From positions 14,446,001-14,510,000 of the forward strand of contig NC_088316.1 in NCBI RefSeq assembly GCF_910592395.1: a stretch of DNA of 64,000 nt, in the 5' to 3' direction. Position numbers and translations under genes: made by a program. Of the stretch, positions 11,781 through 22,995 are shown in pieces; positions within the stretch are counted from its first letter, which is position 1; each line of letters opens with the position of its first letter. The notes under the pieces are model-generated. The model had not been told where the DNA came from and searched no databases. It worked only from the letters and a program-made list of their open reading frames with translations. The DNA is from Lineus longissimus (lineage: Eukaryota; Nemertea; Pilidiophora; Heteronemertea; Lineidae).

Positions 11781-11881
11781 GCGGTTCTCTGGATGAAGCA
11801 AATCATACCAAGCCTCTAGCATCAAGAGACAACTACACAGACTCTGACTTACTGAAGAATATTCGACACTCTAACATAATC

Positions 11882-13546
11882 ATGGTGAGTACCTCAGTTC
11901 ATATTTTCAATCAATTTACTGGTTCTTTTGGTCGACTAAGATTTTAGAAGAGATGGGGCTTCACCACTTCGGAAAATGACAGTGGCCGTACGTTGTGAAA
12001 GCGTAAGGTACATGTACAGTATATTGTATGACGCCGCGCTAGCGAAGTCCCTGTGAGGAACCGGTTGAAGTTAAACTTTCCTATGGCGAACAGTTTAGAA
12101 TTTACGAAATTCTGGGAGAGCTATCTCCTTAACTAAGCCTCTGTTGGGTCATCATAGCCAAGATGATACTTGCTAACTGGAGCTCGCTAGCGCTAGCTAA
12201 CATTGCAGTGTTGGCTTTTCTTTGCAGTTCCGAAACGCGCTTTGTCACTTCATATTTCTCTATCAATTTGCAAAGCTATTATTTTGTACTGTCTTTATTT
12301 CAGTCTTTGAAACTGTTCCTTCTCCTGGCCTTGGCCGCTGTTGGCGCCTTTGCCCAAGACATCACCGAGCTGGACTTCAGCCTGGATGGAAAGAAGTACA
12401 CCGAGACTGTAATAGATGGCGAGGACCAGCAAGTGGTTGTTGTGCCCAGGCAAGGACTCTCCGACCATACCGTCATCATGCACGACTTTGAAATGGTAAG
12501 TAATGCAAAATCTATGAGACAAATACATATCGAATAAATCAGATTACATGTATTATGCAGTATTTTACAACGATCATCGATAGGATAATGTCAAAGAGCA
12601 TATTTTCCATTCTTGAGAAAAAGCCCATACTCGAATTCTGCCCAATGCTGCGGGATTGGATTTGTGAGAAACACCCGCACTCCATTATTCTAACTATTCA
12701 TTTCTTGTCTTGCAGAGGCTGACGGCTTTCAAGGATCTGACCACAGATCGCTGCATCGTCATTCCCATGAACAACATGTTGACCAGAGTCCGTGGTCTCA
12801 TCTTCAAGGACAGAAAATCACCTGCCGAGGTAAGGGTCAAAGTCTCTTTGAAAGCGGACTCCGCATTTCGAAACAGCATTGCACGATAAGATACTCTTCT
12901 ATCAGTAAAGCACTCTTTTTTCCATTTCTGATTTCGGTACAATTAGAGTGTATGTTACATAGACTCACATTATGTCTACAACTTACTTGTATATTTTGCA
13001 CCGAATTAAGAAAGGAAGCGTGAAATTAGAAAAAGAACGAACAAAGAACAATGGTTGTCTCCTATTAAGTAGTACTCACTGGCAGTAGTCCCGTTTGTTA
13101 TAATAAAATAGGAGTAACAGATGAAACAAGATAATCTTAATCAAAAACAACTTGTCATATGTGCTTACTTGCTTGAGTCTGCATTACTAAATGAACATTA
13201 TCCTTCACTTTTCCAGACCGTCCCCTCCAACCGTAACGTCATGCTTGAAGTCAGCCAAGAAGAAATGGTGAACTTGGATGCTGAGGTCGGAGAGCAGATC
13301 GCCCAACTCTGCCAGGGCCTTCCAACCTTCTGGGCAAGGATCTCCAAGGAGGAGAGCACCCTCAACATGTCTGGCCGCCGCTTCAGGAGATGGGGTTTCT
13401 CCGGCAGCGCCTCGGCTTCTACCAACGGTCGTGGCGGTAGCGCCTCTGGAAGCGTCAGCGGGGGCTCCAACAGTGGGAGCAGCAATGCTGGTTCTAAGAG
13501 CGGTAAAGGTGGTTCATCCAGCAGCTCTGGCGGAGAGGGAAACTGA
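11882..13546 (+). CDS. secreted BRICHOS-domain precursor with furin-like site and Gly/Ser-rich tail
   Basis: Four exons: 11882-11884 (only the ATG), 12304-12495, 12716-12829 and 13217-13546, all in phase 0 with GT-AG introns; product 212 residues. Residues 1-18 form a signal peptide (Leu-rich, cleavage expected after AFA). The BRICHOS domain spans about residues 55-145: MHDFEMRLTAFKDLTTDRC gives the conserved Asp and Cys78, and QLCQGLPTFW gives the second Cys135 in the usual 'LC..(I/L)P.(F/Y)W' context. Residues 157-161 are RRFRR, containing the furin motif Arg-x-Arg-Arg, followed by a 50-residue tail made almost only of Ser and Gly with a few Lys, Arg, Ala and Asn. Family knowledge: BRICHOS acts as an intramolecular chaperone in proproteins, and a C-terminal peptide is often released. 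What the tail does is not known; a matrix, mucus or antimicrobial peptide are options. Confidence 0.9.
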
Positions 13547-13851
13547 ACATTTATTCTCAAGTTATGACGATCTCATGTGATTCCTAGGACACTGCCATAA
13601 TAGATTATTTTGTTATCAGCTCATTCATTTCTAAGAACTTAATTCATGTACATTGATGTGATGATAATGTTTTGAATTACACGTAAAGGTATCATTGAAC
13701 ACTGCCAATTTGACCTTAAATATTCCACCATGGTGTTATTGTTGAATATTGTATTGCATGATTATCTCTTCTTAATGAATACTAGACGCGACTTGTCATG
13801 ATATACTATCGATATTCCATCAAAATGATTACTAAATCTGTGATAAGAAAA

Positions 13852-13857
13852 AATAAA
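13852..13857 (+). terminator. polyadenylation signal of the BRICHOS gene
   Basis: AATAAA about 305 bases after the stop codon, in an AT-rich 3' UTR; the first canonical signal downstream of the gene. Confidence 0.75.
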
Positions 13858-13983
13858 ATTACATTCAAAAACATATCACTTCGTTGAGTTTTACTTTTCG
13901 TGTGCACTCTTGGCAGAGCCATATTTAGCCAGAGACTTATCAATCTGACCTCTTCAAAAAAGATGTAGAAAGCGACTCAATGT

Positions 13984-14045
13984 CGGTGTAGAAGTAAAAT
14001 ATGTCCCTCTGGAAAAATATAGTATTTTGACGGATTATGGTTTAC
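13984..14045 (-). repeat. dispersed repeat, copy C
   Basis: CGGTGTAGAAGTAAAATATG through GGATTATGGTTTAC is the reverse complement of copy A near 5.1 kb, including the shared GTCCC and TACTTCTACACCG segments. It lies about 130 bp beyond the BRICHOS polyadenylation signal. Confidence 0.65.
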
Positions 14046-14895
14046 CTGCTCAACATTTATGTAGCCCATGACCAATCAAGGAGGATACCGGACTTGCACC
14101 ACATCCACGTGCCTGATTTATGCCATCCTGGGACTCCAGTTTTTGTTACTCACTCCTACGTCATGACATATCGAGAGGCGGAGTGTATCGAAAACAACTG
14201 GTGCCAGGATGGATTTACGCTAGTACATATTATCAGCTTGTTAGAGACACGTTTACACTAAATCAGTGTATTGTTCTCATATTTATTATTATGCCACCAA
14301 AGATGGAGTTTGGAGTTGGCCATTATGATCGGTCTCGGGTGTCATCCTCCTTCATTAGAAGGACAATGCCCACCCCCCTCTGACAATTTTCCGTGAATTC
14401 TGAGTAGCCATTGATTCACAAAGGCAGTTATGTCAATTGACACCAGTGTCCCATGCGTAATCACTGACCAACTTGTTACACAACACGCGTCTGCCGCACG
14501 TGGTGAGCTAACTGCTAATTTTCTCAATGACCCGTTACGCCCTGTCTCATATTAATATATGTCATAGATATATACATGTAGATATTATTACATAATTACA
14601 GGTACGATTGCTATGGCAGTCAATGCATTTAGGAAAAATGCTAACAGCGTTAATAGATTTTATCAGCGTTGGACTATGATGTAAATAGAATGAACGTCGT
14701 CATACATAACGACAATGAAACTGGTGACGATGCGCGTGCGTAGAGTTACGCAGTATGCCAGAAGATGTGTCATTGCCTATTAAATAAGCACCACAATATC
14801 GGGAATTTCAGATATTTCTCTAAACCTTTTGCGCGTATATGGTCTTTTTTGGACTGATCTGTTTCCTTCTGTAACCGGGCTCCCTCTTTGGATCA

Positions 14896-17800
14896 ATGGC
14901 ATCTGGAGAGCTTTCGAAGGATGACGGCTACCACAGCCCACTGGGGTGCAGAGATGTTGAAACCCAAAGTATAAGAAATGCGGAAAACTCGCCGGACAAT
15001 ATAGCTAACTATGGTGCCACCAAAGACGAAGAAAGTCCGGTATCAGAGGCAGCCCAAGATGTCTCCCGCGGCTGCTGGCCGAAGTGCTGCCCTGATTGGT
15101 TCTTGGATGAATTTCGGAAAATGGCGTCACTCTCTTGGTCAATGGTAAGTGATTTTTTGTGGGTTTACTAAGCATAGTATTTAAATCTCAGCCGACAGCA
15201 GAAACGATAACTGTCACCTGGGAATATTGGCTGAAAATTTCGCTTTCCTGTGACATGATATGCCTGCAATACCCAAGTACATGTATTGTTACTTTTTCCA
15301 GTTCTTGCTTGCCGTATTTAGTTATCTCATCGGTCCTGTGAGCTTGGCATTCTGTGGGCATCTCGGTACGAAGGCAATGGATGGAGTCGCTTTGGCCTTA
15401 ACGGTAGGTCGACACCAGAAGATGAATTGATCAGCCCGTTATGACAAAGTAGGCTAAAAAGCAAAGCTGATACGCGTGAAGGACCTTAAAATTACTTGAC
15501 ACCATGAAGAAAAAAACTGCCAAGTAAAAAATAATTTGTAAAAAGAATCGAAGACTAAATGGATATGAACACTTTCAATAACCCTATCAGAAGCATGTGA
15601 ATCGATACCCATACTGATCTCACCACCTCTCTCTCGGTATCTTATTCGTTACACTTTCAGGTCATCAACGTCACAGGCATTTCAATTGCAATGGGGCTTG
15701 CCATGGCGTGTGGGACATTTTTCGCACAGGTCAGTGAAGATTTCATGATGATAATTTGTAGTTATGTTATTTTATTGGCTACACCAGACAGACTTTTCAG
15801 TAATTCATTGAAGTGTAAAATGAAAATGTGGGTCAAAATCATTTCTTAAAGCTCACACACATTCGGTTACCAAGGTTACTTCAATTAAACACAAGCCATC
15901 TTTGATGACGTTAAGAAAACATACTACAAACATGCATTTTATATCATAGATACAACTGTACTACCTGAGCTAATGATAGTAATTCTTTCAGTCTTACGGA
16001 AGTGTCAACAAAGGGCGGGTGGGTCTCTATCTTCTGCGCAGTAAGTATTTGTCTATATTTAATAGAAATAGCAACATGTATATGTGATTCTTTCATAGCA
16101 AAAGCAATATTAAAGCAATGTGTGATTTTGTTCAGACAGACTAATATCTGTGATTTTGTTCATAGACATTTTTTCCATAGGAAAGCAATATCTGTAATTC
16201 TTCTCGATCACTCCCATGAAATAAAAAGCAATGTGTGATTTTTTTCTTAGATATGATGATACGTTTCCCGTTCATCTGCGTATTGGCGGTCACCACCTTG
16301 CTTTCGTCTCGGTCTTTCAAGTTTAACACATTGTCTGCTTCAGGCCTGATCATCCTCCTCCTCTTCATACTGCCATGCTGGGCCATACATCTGAACGCCG
16401 AGGCACTCCTACTCAAATTCGACCAAGAGAAAGAAGTCGCCCGAATCGCAGGGGAATATATCGCTTACTTCATGCCCGCCATGCCGGTACGTATTTTGGC
16501 TCCAACTTGGCTGAATCTAAGTGCACTCATGACAAGAGCCTGCCAATATAGGATACATAAGTTATCCATATTTTTTTCTTGTAGGGTGTGTTCGTCATGG
16601 AGATCCTGATGCAATACTTACGGTGCCAGAACATTATCTTTCCCACGATCGTGATCGGAGGGGCAGGGGTGGTGGTCAACGCAGTCGTGCATGCGCTGTT
16701 GCTGTTTGTAGTTGGAATGGGAAGCAAGTAGGTTCATCGTTTATCAGTTCAGTGCCACCATGCATCATCCCAATAATCAGTTTCGATGGTCAGAATGTGT
16801 CTTTGGCATCTCGTCCGTTGTCTTGACATTGCTAATGCTAGATTTATTAGCGTATTCCATGAAAGCAAGAATTGTTATAGACTAGTCTTTATCAATTCTT
16901 GATGAAAGGTGACTCTTCGCTGTATTCTAACTGTTGTTGTCTTTCAGCGGTTCTGCTCTTGCCCAAGTTATCACGTTCAACTTCATGGCCTTGTCTCTCA
17001 TTGCCTACATAATCTATATGGGCGTCTACAAGGAAACATGGGAAGGTGAGTTGACAAAATGACATAGGGTGTGATTGTGTAGCTTTAGATCGTAGTGAGT
17101 TGGAGGCAGGTCGCATTCAAACGGGCACAGTCTGGCGCGCGCTTTTCAGGCTAGATTCATTTGTAGGCACCTTGACCATCGGACATTCGGTATGTCTTGA
17201 CTTGACCCTTTTTGTATGATTTCAGGGTGGAAGTTGAGGGACGTATTCGAGGACTGGGGCGTATTCCTGAAGTTAGCTGTCTCTGGCATGCTGATGCTGG
17301 GCATGGAGTGGTGGACCTTTGAGATAGGCACGTTGATTTCAGGTGTTTTCGACCCGGTCTCTCTTGGGGCGCAGTCGATCGGATTTCAACTACTCTCCGT
17401 CGTATACATGGTAGGTGAAAGTCTTCTTCCCAATCTGGATATCAACCAAGGAGGCGGTAGAGTAGAGGAATGCATGCACGATTAACCTACTTCTTTATTT
17501 GATGTAGTCGAAGTAAATTGTAAAATATTTAATTCTCGATGGGCTACTTTAGACCCCACAATATTTTCAGATGACGTACAGTTATAGCCAACATCTTTTC
17601 TTCTAGATGATAATAATCTCCGAATTTTCATTAGGGGTTGAGGTTCGTTTACTTAGAGAATGATGAAACGATTACTTCCCAATAAAAGTGCCATGTTGTT
17701 TCAGGTTCCTCTTGGTATATCCCTTGCCAGTACGATACGGGTTGGTCACCTGCTCGGAGCAGAAGACCACAAGCAGGTTGTGCGGGCAATCAAGGTGACA

Positions 17801-20304
17801 TTTGCGTTGGCCGGTAGGTATTTCCCCGTGCCGATTTTAAGTTTCTCTGATGCTTTCTCCGATTGATGTTGAAAGACAATAGGTGACAGGTTAGTCTTTG
17901 TACGGCTACAAGAATTGACACCAAAGATTGTGATTGGTTTTACCTCCGACTTATAAATGTCCATCGTTTTATCAAGTTGAAGTCTTGAAGAGAACCGAGC
18001 AACCAAAACGATTCTAACGATACGTCTTTAACCTTTCCAGTCTTCTGTGAATGCGTGGTTGGGTTAGTTCTGGTGGCTTTCCATACACTTCTTCCGAAGA
18101 TCTTCACCACTGACCCGTAAGTATAGATCACATTCATCTAAATGTCGTCTAAGGACGAATTCATACTGTGATCAATGACCGACTACGACTGACCTGCCAC
18201 CGGCATAGCCTTTCACTGGCCATTTGGTCAGTTGTAGAAAAGCGGCAACGACGTCGGTCGGCGACAAGAGCATATTGCCATTTTGTCTCTACAAAACACT
18301 TTCGGCTGAATGTTGAAATTCTTACGATACTTCCTTTTTTCAGAGCGATTATAGACTACGCTGGTTACATTGTTCTCATGGTCGCCTTATATGAAGTATT
18401 CGACTCAATAGCGGTGAGCAACAACTATCATAAACTCCCATAAGGAAAGGCAGTGCTTTTTCTTAAAGAAACATTGCTTTTGCTTCGTATCGCAATAGTT
18501 GACATCGAGCTGCGATGGAACGACCATCCCAGCGCTAACTCAGTTTTGAAACTGTTCGGAATCGGACCATGTCCGAGCTTAAAAAGAAGCTCGTCAGTAA
18601 GACATCTTCAATTTTTCCTCTTTCCAATCATTCTTTGATTCCTTTCCAAACAACGACTAAATGACATAAAGTTTTCACAGGCCCTCATTTTAAAACTTTC
18701 TCGTCAATGTTTGCTATATTCTACAGTGTGTGAGTGCGGGGATATTGAGAGGATGTGGTCGACAAGTAGCCGGTGCTGTAGTGACGTTCATAGGCTTTTA
18801 TGTTATCGCTCTTCCAATTTCGGTGACCCTGATGTTTGGAACTCCTTTGGAACTTTCAGGTAAGTTGGCCTACTTTCCTTTTCTCTCATCGGAACTCATT
18901 TGGAACTGTCAGGTATGAGTGGGCCTACTTTCTTCTAGCTGGGGAATCTGAGTATCAAACCATCTTTTGTGTTAACAAAGATATGGGCAAGCCAATCATT
19001 GAAGTGGGCTTTAATGTTAGATCTGATTCATTACTTTCAGGGTACTACGTTGGTCTCATCCTTGGAATGAGTATTGTCGTCTGCGTCTTCTGTTTCCTGA
19101 TTTGGTACATCAACTGGGAAAAAGAGGTCGCGAAGGTAAGAACATCATTTTCTGGTTTGTATCCTTGTCGTTTGATTAGGCCTACTTGCCTGCGCCAGAA
19201 TGTAAGGATGAATGACTAAATCCATTAAAGCCAGTGGTTTCATAAGGTAAAGATAAAAAATATCCAGGTCCGTCATCATCCCCCATATCTTTTTCAGGCA
19301 AGGATAAGAACCGGCACGGATCAGATTGCTATGGAGATACTGGGTCCAGCCCCTGAGCTGACTCACAGCGAGAGAACGAACTGTAAGTATGCAGGCATCT
19401 TGACCACCAATGTTTTTGCATCTTATTAAGATATACCCGGCTACGAGTATTTGACCATTAGATTCAGGATGGTATGCAGGGTGCGTGATCTAAATCAGCG
19501 ATTACTCGCGTCCGAGGCAGGTCGTTCTTTTCTGCTACGTAGAGCTGAAATCAGAAGCAAAAGAATGCAGAATTAGTCCGTCAGTGAGAAATGTAATAAC
19601 TTTATCACCGTATGACTGCTGGTGGTTGCTGCCGATGACTCAGTTGACTTGGCGTTTAATCGATTAATTGGGTGATCGATTTATTAATTGACAGACCTAC
19701 TCTGCATCTACAAGCGAGGAATGTCCTTCTTTTTTGCAGCTAGTGCATATATTTCTGTTCATCGACGCATATTATCCATATAGTACACGTAGTGCATATT
19801 GAAAATATGTATGAAGTTAAACCCTTGAGGTTGAGGAAGGTTTTTCCCGAACAACTCGGTGTTATAATTTACATGTACCGCTGAAACTGAAAAATGCTGT
19901 GGAATATTTGTCTGACATCTCCCTCTCCTTCTTCAGCAATCGTTTCCCGGCGATCAAGCATCAGGGGCCGCACGTGTTCAATCTCGAGCGAATGGTACGA
20001 GGACTACATGGGAAACTACGGCAGCCAACACAACCTCATCAGTGACCCCTCGGAGTCTACGCACAAGAAACTGGACAAGAAGACCATTAAACTGATCGCC
20101 ACGCGCGTGTTATTCGTCTTATTTATGGTGCTAACATTTGTAATTGGTTTAGTATTCCGAATATCAGAGGCACCTGGGCATGATAGTGCAAATAGTACGA
20201 CAATTTCTACAATGGACACCTCAACCTTGGCTCCATTCATTATTAATTCGACGTCAACACTATACAATCTGTCAACATCTTGGTCCATGGACTCAACCAC
20301 ATGA
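14896..20304 (+). CDS. MATE-family (SLC47) multidrug and toxin extrusion transporter
   Basis: Fifteen exons: 14896-15144, 15302-15403, 15661-15729, 15992-16040, 16344-16486, 16585-16727, 16948-17045, 17226-17410, 17705-17813, 18041-18116, 18344-18413, 18727-18859, 19041-19135, 19298-19382, 19937-20304. All junctions are GT-AG and keep frame; product 657 residues (human MATE1 is about 570), longer mainly at the hydrophilic N-terminus and the C-terminal region. The protein exchanges protons for organic cations at the plasma membrane. Signatures: VSLAFCGHLG (about 98-107), VINVTG, AQSYGS, GMEWWTFEIG (310-319), SLGAQSIGF, RVGHLLGA and GILRGCG. Twelve transporter helices are followed by a long Ser-rich loop and a thirteenth helix near the C-terminus (VLFVLFMVLTFVIGLVF), then a Ser/Thr-rich end. 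Glu312 and Glu317 match the essential Glu273/Glu278 of human MATE1; two other transport glutamates look changed (see findings). Confidence 0.95.
18838..18938 (+). repeat. tandem duplication covering the exon 12 splice donor of the MATE gene
   Basis: GGAACTCCTTTGGAACTTTCAGGTAAGT, carrying the true donor at 18860, is followed about 56 bp later by the near copy GGAACTCATTTGGAACTGTC-AGGTATGAG. Both are followed by GGCCTACTTTC. The second donor would leave phase 0 where exon 13 needs phase 1. Confidence 0.75.
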
Positions 20305-20491
20305 GATGTCAACATCAAGGAGAGAAAATGAATTTTACATGTGGTTCCACACTTGAAGCTTTCCACTAGGAGCGCAGCTGTTTCCGTTGTAGCCGACTTT
20401 GTAGCACTGTTGTGATATTCTGCTGCTGTTTTTTATGGCTACAAAGTTTAGAAATGACATGCACAAACTAGTCAATGTAAATATGAAGCCG

Positions 20492-20497
20492 AATAAA
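20492..20497 (+). terminator. polyadenylation signal of the MATE gene
   Basis: AATAAA 188 bases after the stop codon, in the sequence AAGCCGAATAAAGAC. Confidence 0.75.
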
Positions 20498-20509
20498 GAC
20501 AAAGATGTT

Positions 20510-22650
20510 GGCACACATTTTTGAATTGGTTCATGAATCCTTCAGTGCACACGACTCTGGACATGGGAGGTGCAGTCAATTCTGTGGGTGAGAAGGGCAT
20601 AGCGGGGCTTCTTGTCTGACTGCTGCTAACGTTTGGTCGAAAACCCGACCATATCTCGCCGACGTTATGACACTATCTATCAACCTCTCGCATTACAAAA
20701 ACCTGTTTTGATTAATAGTGCCTGCTAGCGATCAACAACTCGGTGAGAGCTATCAATAGACTTTGATTAGGAAAACTGTGATCAACATCAGTATAAGGAG
20801 AATCAACGTTGTAGATGTTGAATTCAACAGCGGCACACGCAGTAGGTTTTAATTGGGCACTTAAGTCAACCTGCACGAGACCTTTGTGATATCATAGGTC
20901 TGTGATATCATCGACCTATGATATAAAAAGTCCCCATTTCACAAACAATCTATAGCGTCTTTTCGCCAAATGGATATATCGTTTTACAAGGGTTAACACT
21001 GAATCGCAGAGCATTAACGGATTAAACAAATCTGTGTCATCAAAATTGATAGTTTGGACAGATTAACGGAACCTCGAGGCGATATAGATTGAGAAAGCAT
21101 ACATGTCTAAAGAATAATCTGGAATAACAATTGTTGCTCGTAGGAATTTTCAAAGGATTAAGGCTGGGCTGAGGCTTTTACTTTCATTACTTGTCTGATT
21201 TTCGTTTTGGTCTCGTCTTCTCATTTTGGGTCTGATCAGAAACATGTCTCATCAGGAAGAAAGCACAGTTGAATAGAGAACCAGTATGTTGTCATGCTCA
21301 ATGGTCAGGATATGATTTTGCTGCTTGAATTTTTTGTCTATGATATCGTACTTGCGTTTCGGCGGCTCTCAGAACTCGCGGTAGGCATATCGACAAGTAG
21401 GCCTGACTCAAGAACAGTGAGGACCATAAATAACGGCCAACATAACGAGTTTTCGGTAAGTTTGCTAATCGGCGTAACGGTAAGTAAACTTGATATCATA
21501 CGTAAACAAGCAACGAATTGAACTTGACCAAGAACGGCTAATAGGCCTACGCTTTATCTTTTTGAACCTACTGTTGACAAGCAGTAAACGTAATTTGGGG
21601 TGTAAGGGTTCAGAGGAAAACATGACATGGACACGATTGGATTAGATCTTCTACTATGTTTGACAGACCCTCACGAGAGAAGTATAAGGTAGGTGAGCCA
21701 GGGGAGTACGACAGGGTAAGCTCATTTAGGAGATGATAATTTTTCTCGAATACCAGGGGTCATTTGCGTGCTCCTTCCCTCGCATATCCTTTTAGTGCGG
21801 AGCGAAAGGCCCTGAAGTTCAGGATGCTTGAGTGGAAGCTCGACCAGTGTCAACGGAGTACACATGCTTTCCCAGGGTACGCGAATATGATGTTGAAAAG
21901 GGATAGCGAACATGCAAGGCCGTGAGGGATTTTGTACAGTTGTGTCAGAAAATCGAAGGTAAGATAAGGGCCGGGGAAAAGGGTCTCTGCAGCAACGATG
22001 TTCAGTTAGGTTATAAAAGTGGTTTTCACTGCCAAAAAATTATACGTCGGAATTTCTTTGATTTTGCTTTTGCCATTTTTCAGGACACATGACTCCCGAA
22101 CCAAACTCAGCACGGAAGAATGCCGGATTTTCTCAACGTCCTGTGACCGTCAAGCACGAAACCAATGCTTCAGATCATATTCAACCACGGGATCATTACT
22201 AACGATGCATGTACCTGTCAATTTACTTTTGACTTGAACGTTGTGTGTCAGAAGATTATCGTTACGGGTTGCTAACAGTGACCAATTCAATGGGTATAAA
22301 TTCTTATTAATATCATATTAAGGAAGGCTGCAATATTTTCTAGCTGTGACGTTCAACAACACAAACATTTTCTGCCGTACAGTAGTCGGCACGAGGCAGT
22401 TTGAATGAATCTTTTGCGTAAAAATATATTTGCTTTCACGTTGGTGAGACGCTGGCATTGACACGGCTAGGAGTACGGATGGTCGCCTTTTGTAGCGTTT
22501 TGAGATCGCTGTTGTAAAATCACATTTTTCGGCTACAGATGAGCAGCTTGCTTGTAAAAGGAAGATCCCAATTTATCGGGGAAATTTTGGATTCCATTTA
22601 TCCAAATACTGTGCAGAACGAAAAAGGATACATTCAGTCCATTCGTGTAC
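20510..22650. other. intergenic, no gene recognised
   Basis: AT-rich single-copy-looking DNA with frequent stops in all frames. The one structural item is the hairpin at 20889-20924. Confidence 0.4.
20889..20924. repeat. 12-bp inverted repeat (hairpin)
   Basis: ATATCATAGGTC at 20889-20900 is the exact reverse complement of GACCTATGATAT at 20913-20924, with a 12-base loop (TGTGATATCATC) that is itself partly self-complementary. It lies 0.4 kb past the MATE polyadenylation signal. Confidence 0.8.
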
Positions 22651-22656
22651 GTCAAT

Positions 22657-22995
22657 ATGACTTCGGAAGGGAACAAAATCATTACTGACCCAGTTGACAT
22701 TGATGAGGATCAAACTTCGACTGAAAAGAATGCTTCGCAAAGAGATGTGGATGAGTTCTGTTTCGATCATGATGGCCTTGATCTAAAGGCTTTGGAAGAA
22801 GAAAGGCTAAGAATAGACAGAGAAATAGCTGAGCGGCGACTGGAAATGGAATTGAGGAAAGAGGCGGCCGAAAGGAGGCGCAGCGAAGTGGAAAAGAAGA
22901 TGGCCGCCTTGCATCAGCGCAAAACGAGTCTGACGGATTTGCGAACTGAGAAAATGATTCGTGGTAAAATGAATTCTTCAAAAGTAGATGGTTGA
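22657..22995 (+). CDS. possible small coiled-coil protein, single exon
   Basis: From ATG at 22657 the frame stays open for 112 codons. The N-terminal 35 residues are acidic (TDPVDIDEDQTSTEK); residues about 50-90 are almost uninterrupted charged helix (KALEEERLRIDREIAERR, then MELRKEAAERRRSEVEKK) with heptad-like Leu/Ile/Met spacing. No family is recognised. It has no introns, and no TATA box or polyadenylation signal was found nearby. It could be a real intronless gene, an exon, or the coiled-coil remnant of a retroelement gag/ORF1. A second opening follows (in-frame ATG at 23184, sequence MAAAASESLCTESS) without a clear link. Confidence 0.35.
   Translation: MTSEGNKIITDPVDIDEDQTSTEKNASQRDVDEFCFDHDGLDLKALEEERLRIDREIAERRLEMELRKEAAERRRSEVEKKMAALHQRKTSLTDLRTEKMIRGKMNSSKVDG

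Noticed and set aside
13198-13560. 120-residue minus-strand Pro/Leu-rich frame
   Set aside because: It is the antisense shadow of the Gly/Ser-rich BRICHOS tail exon.
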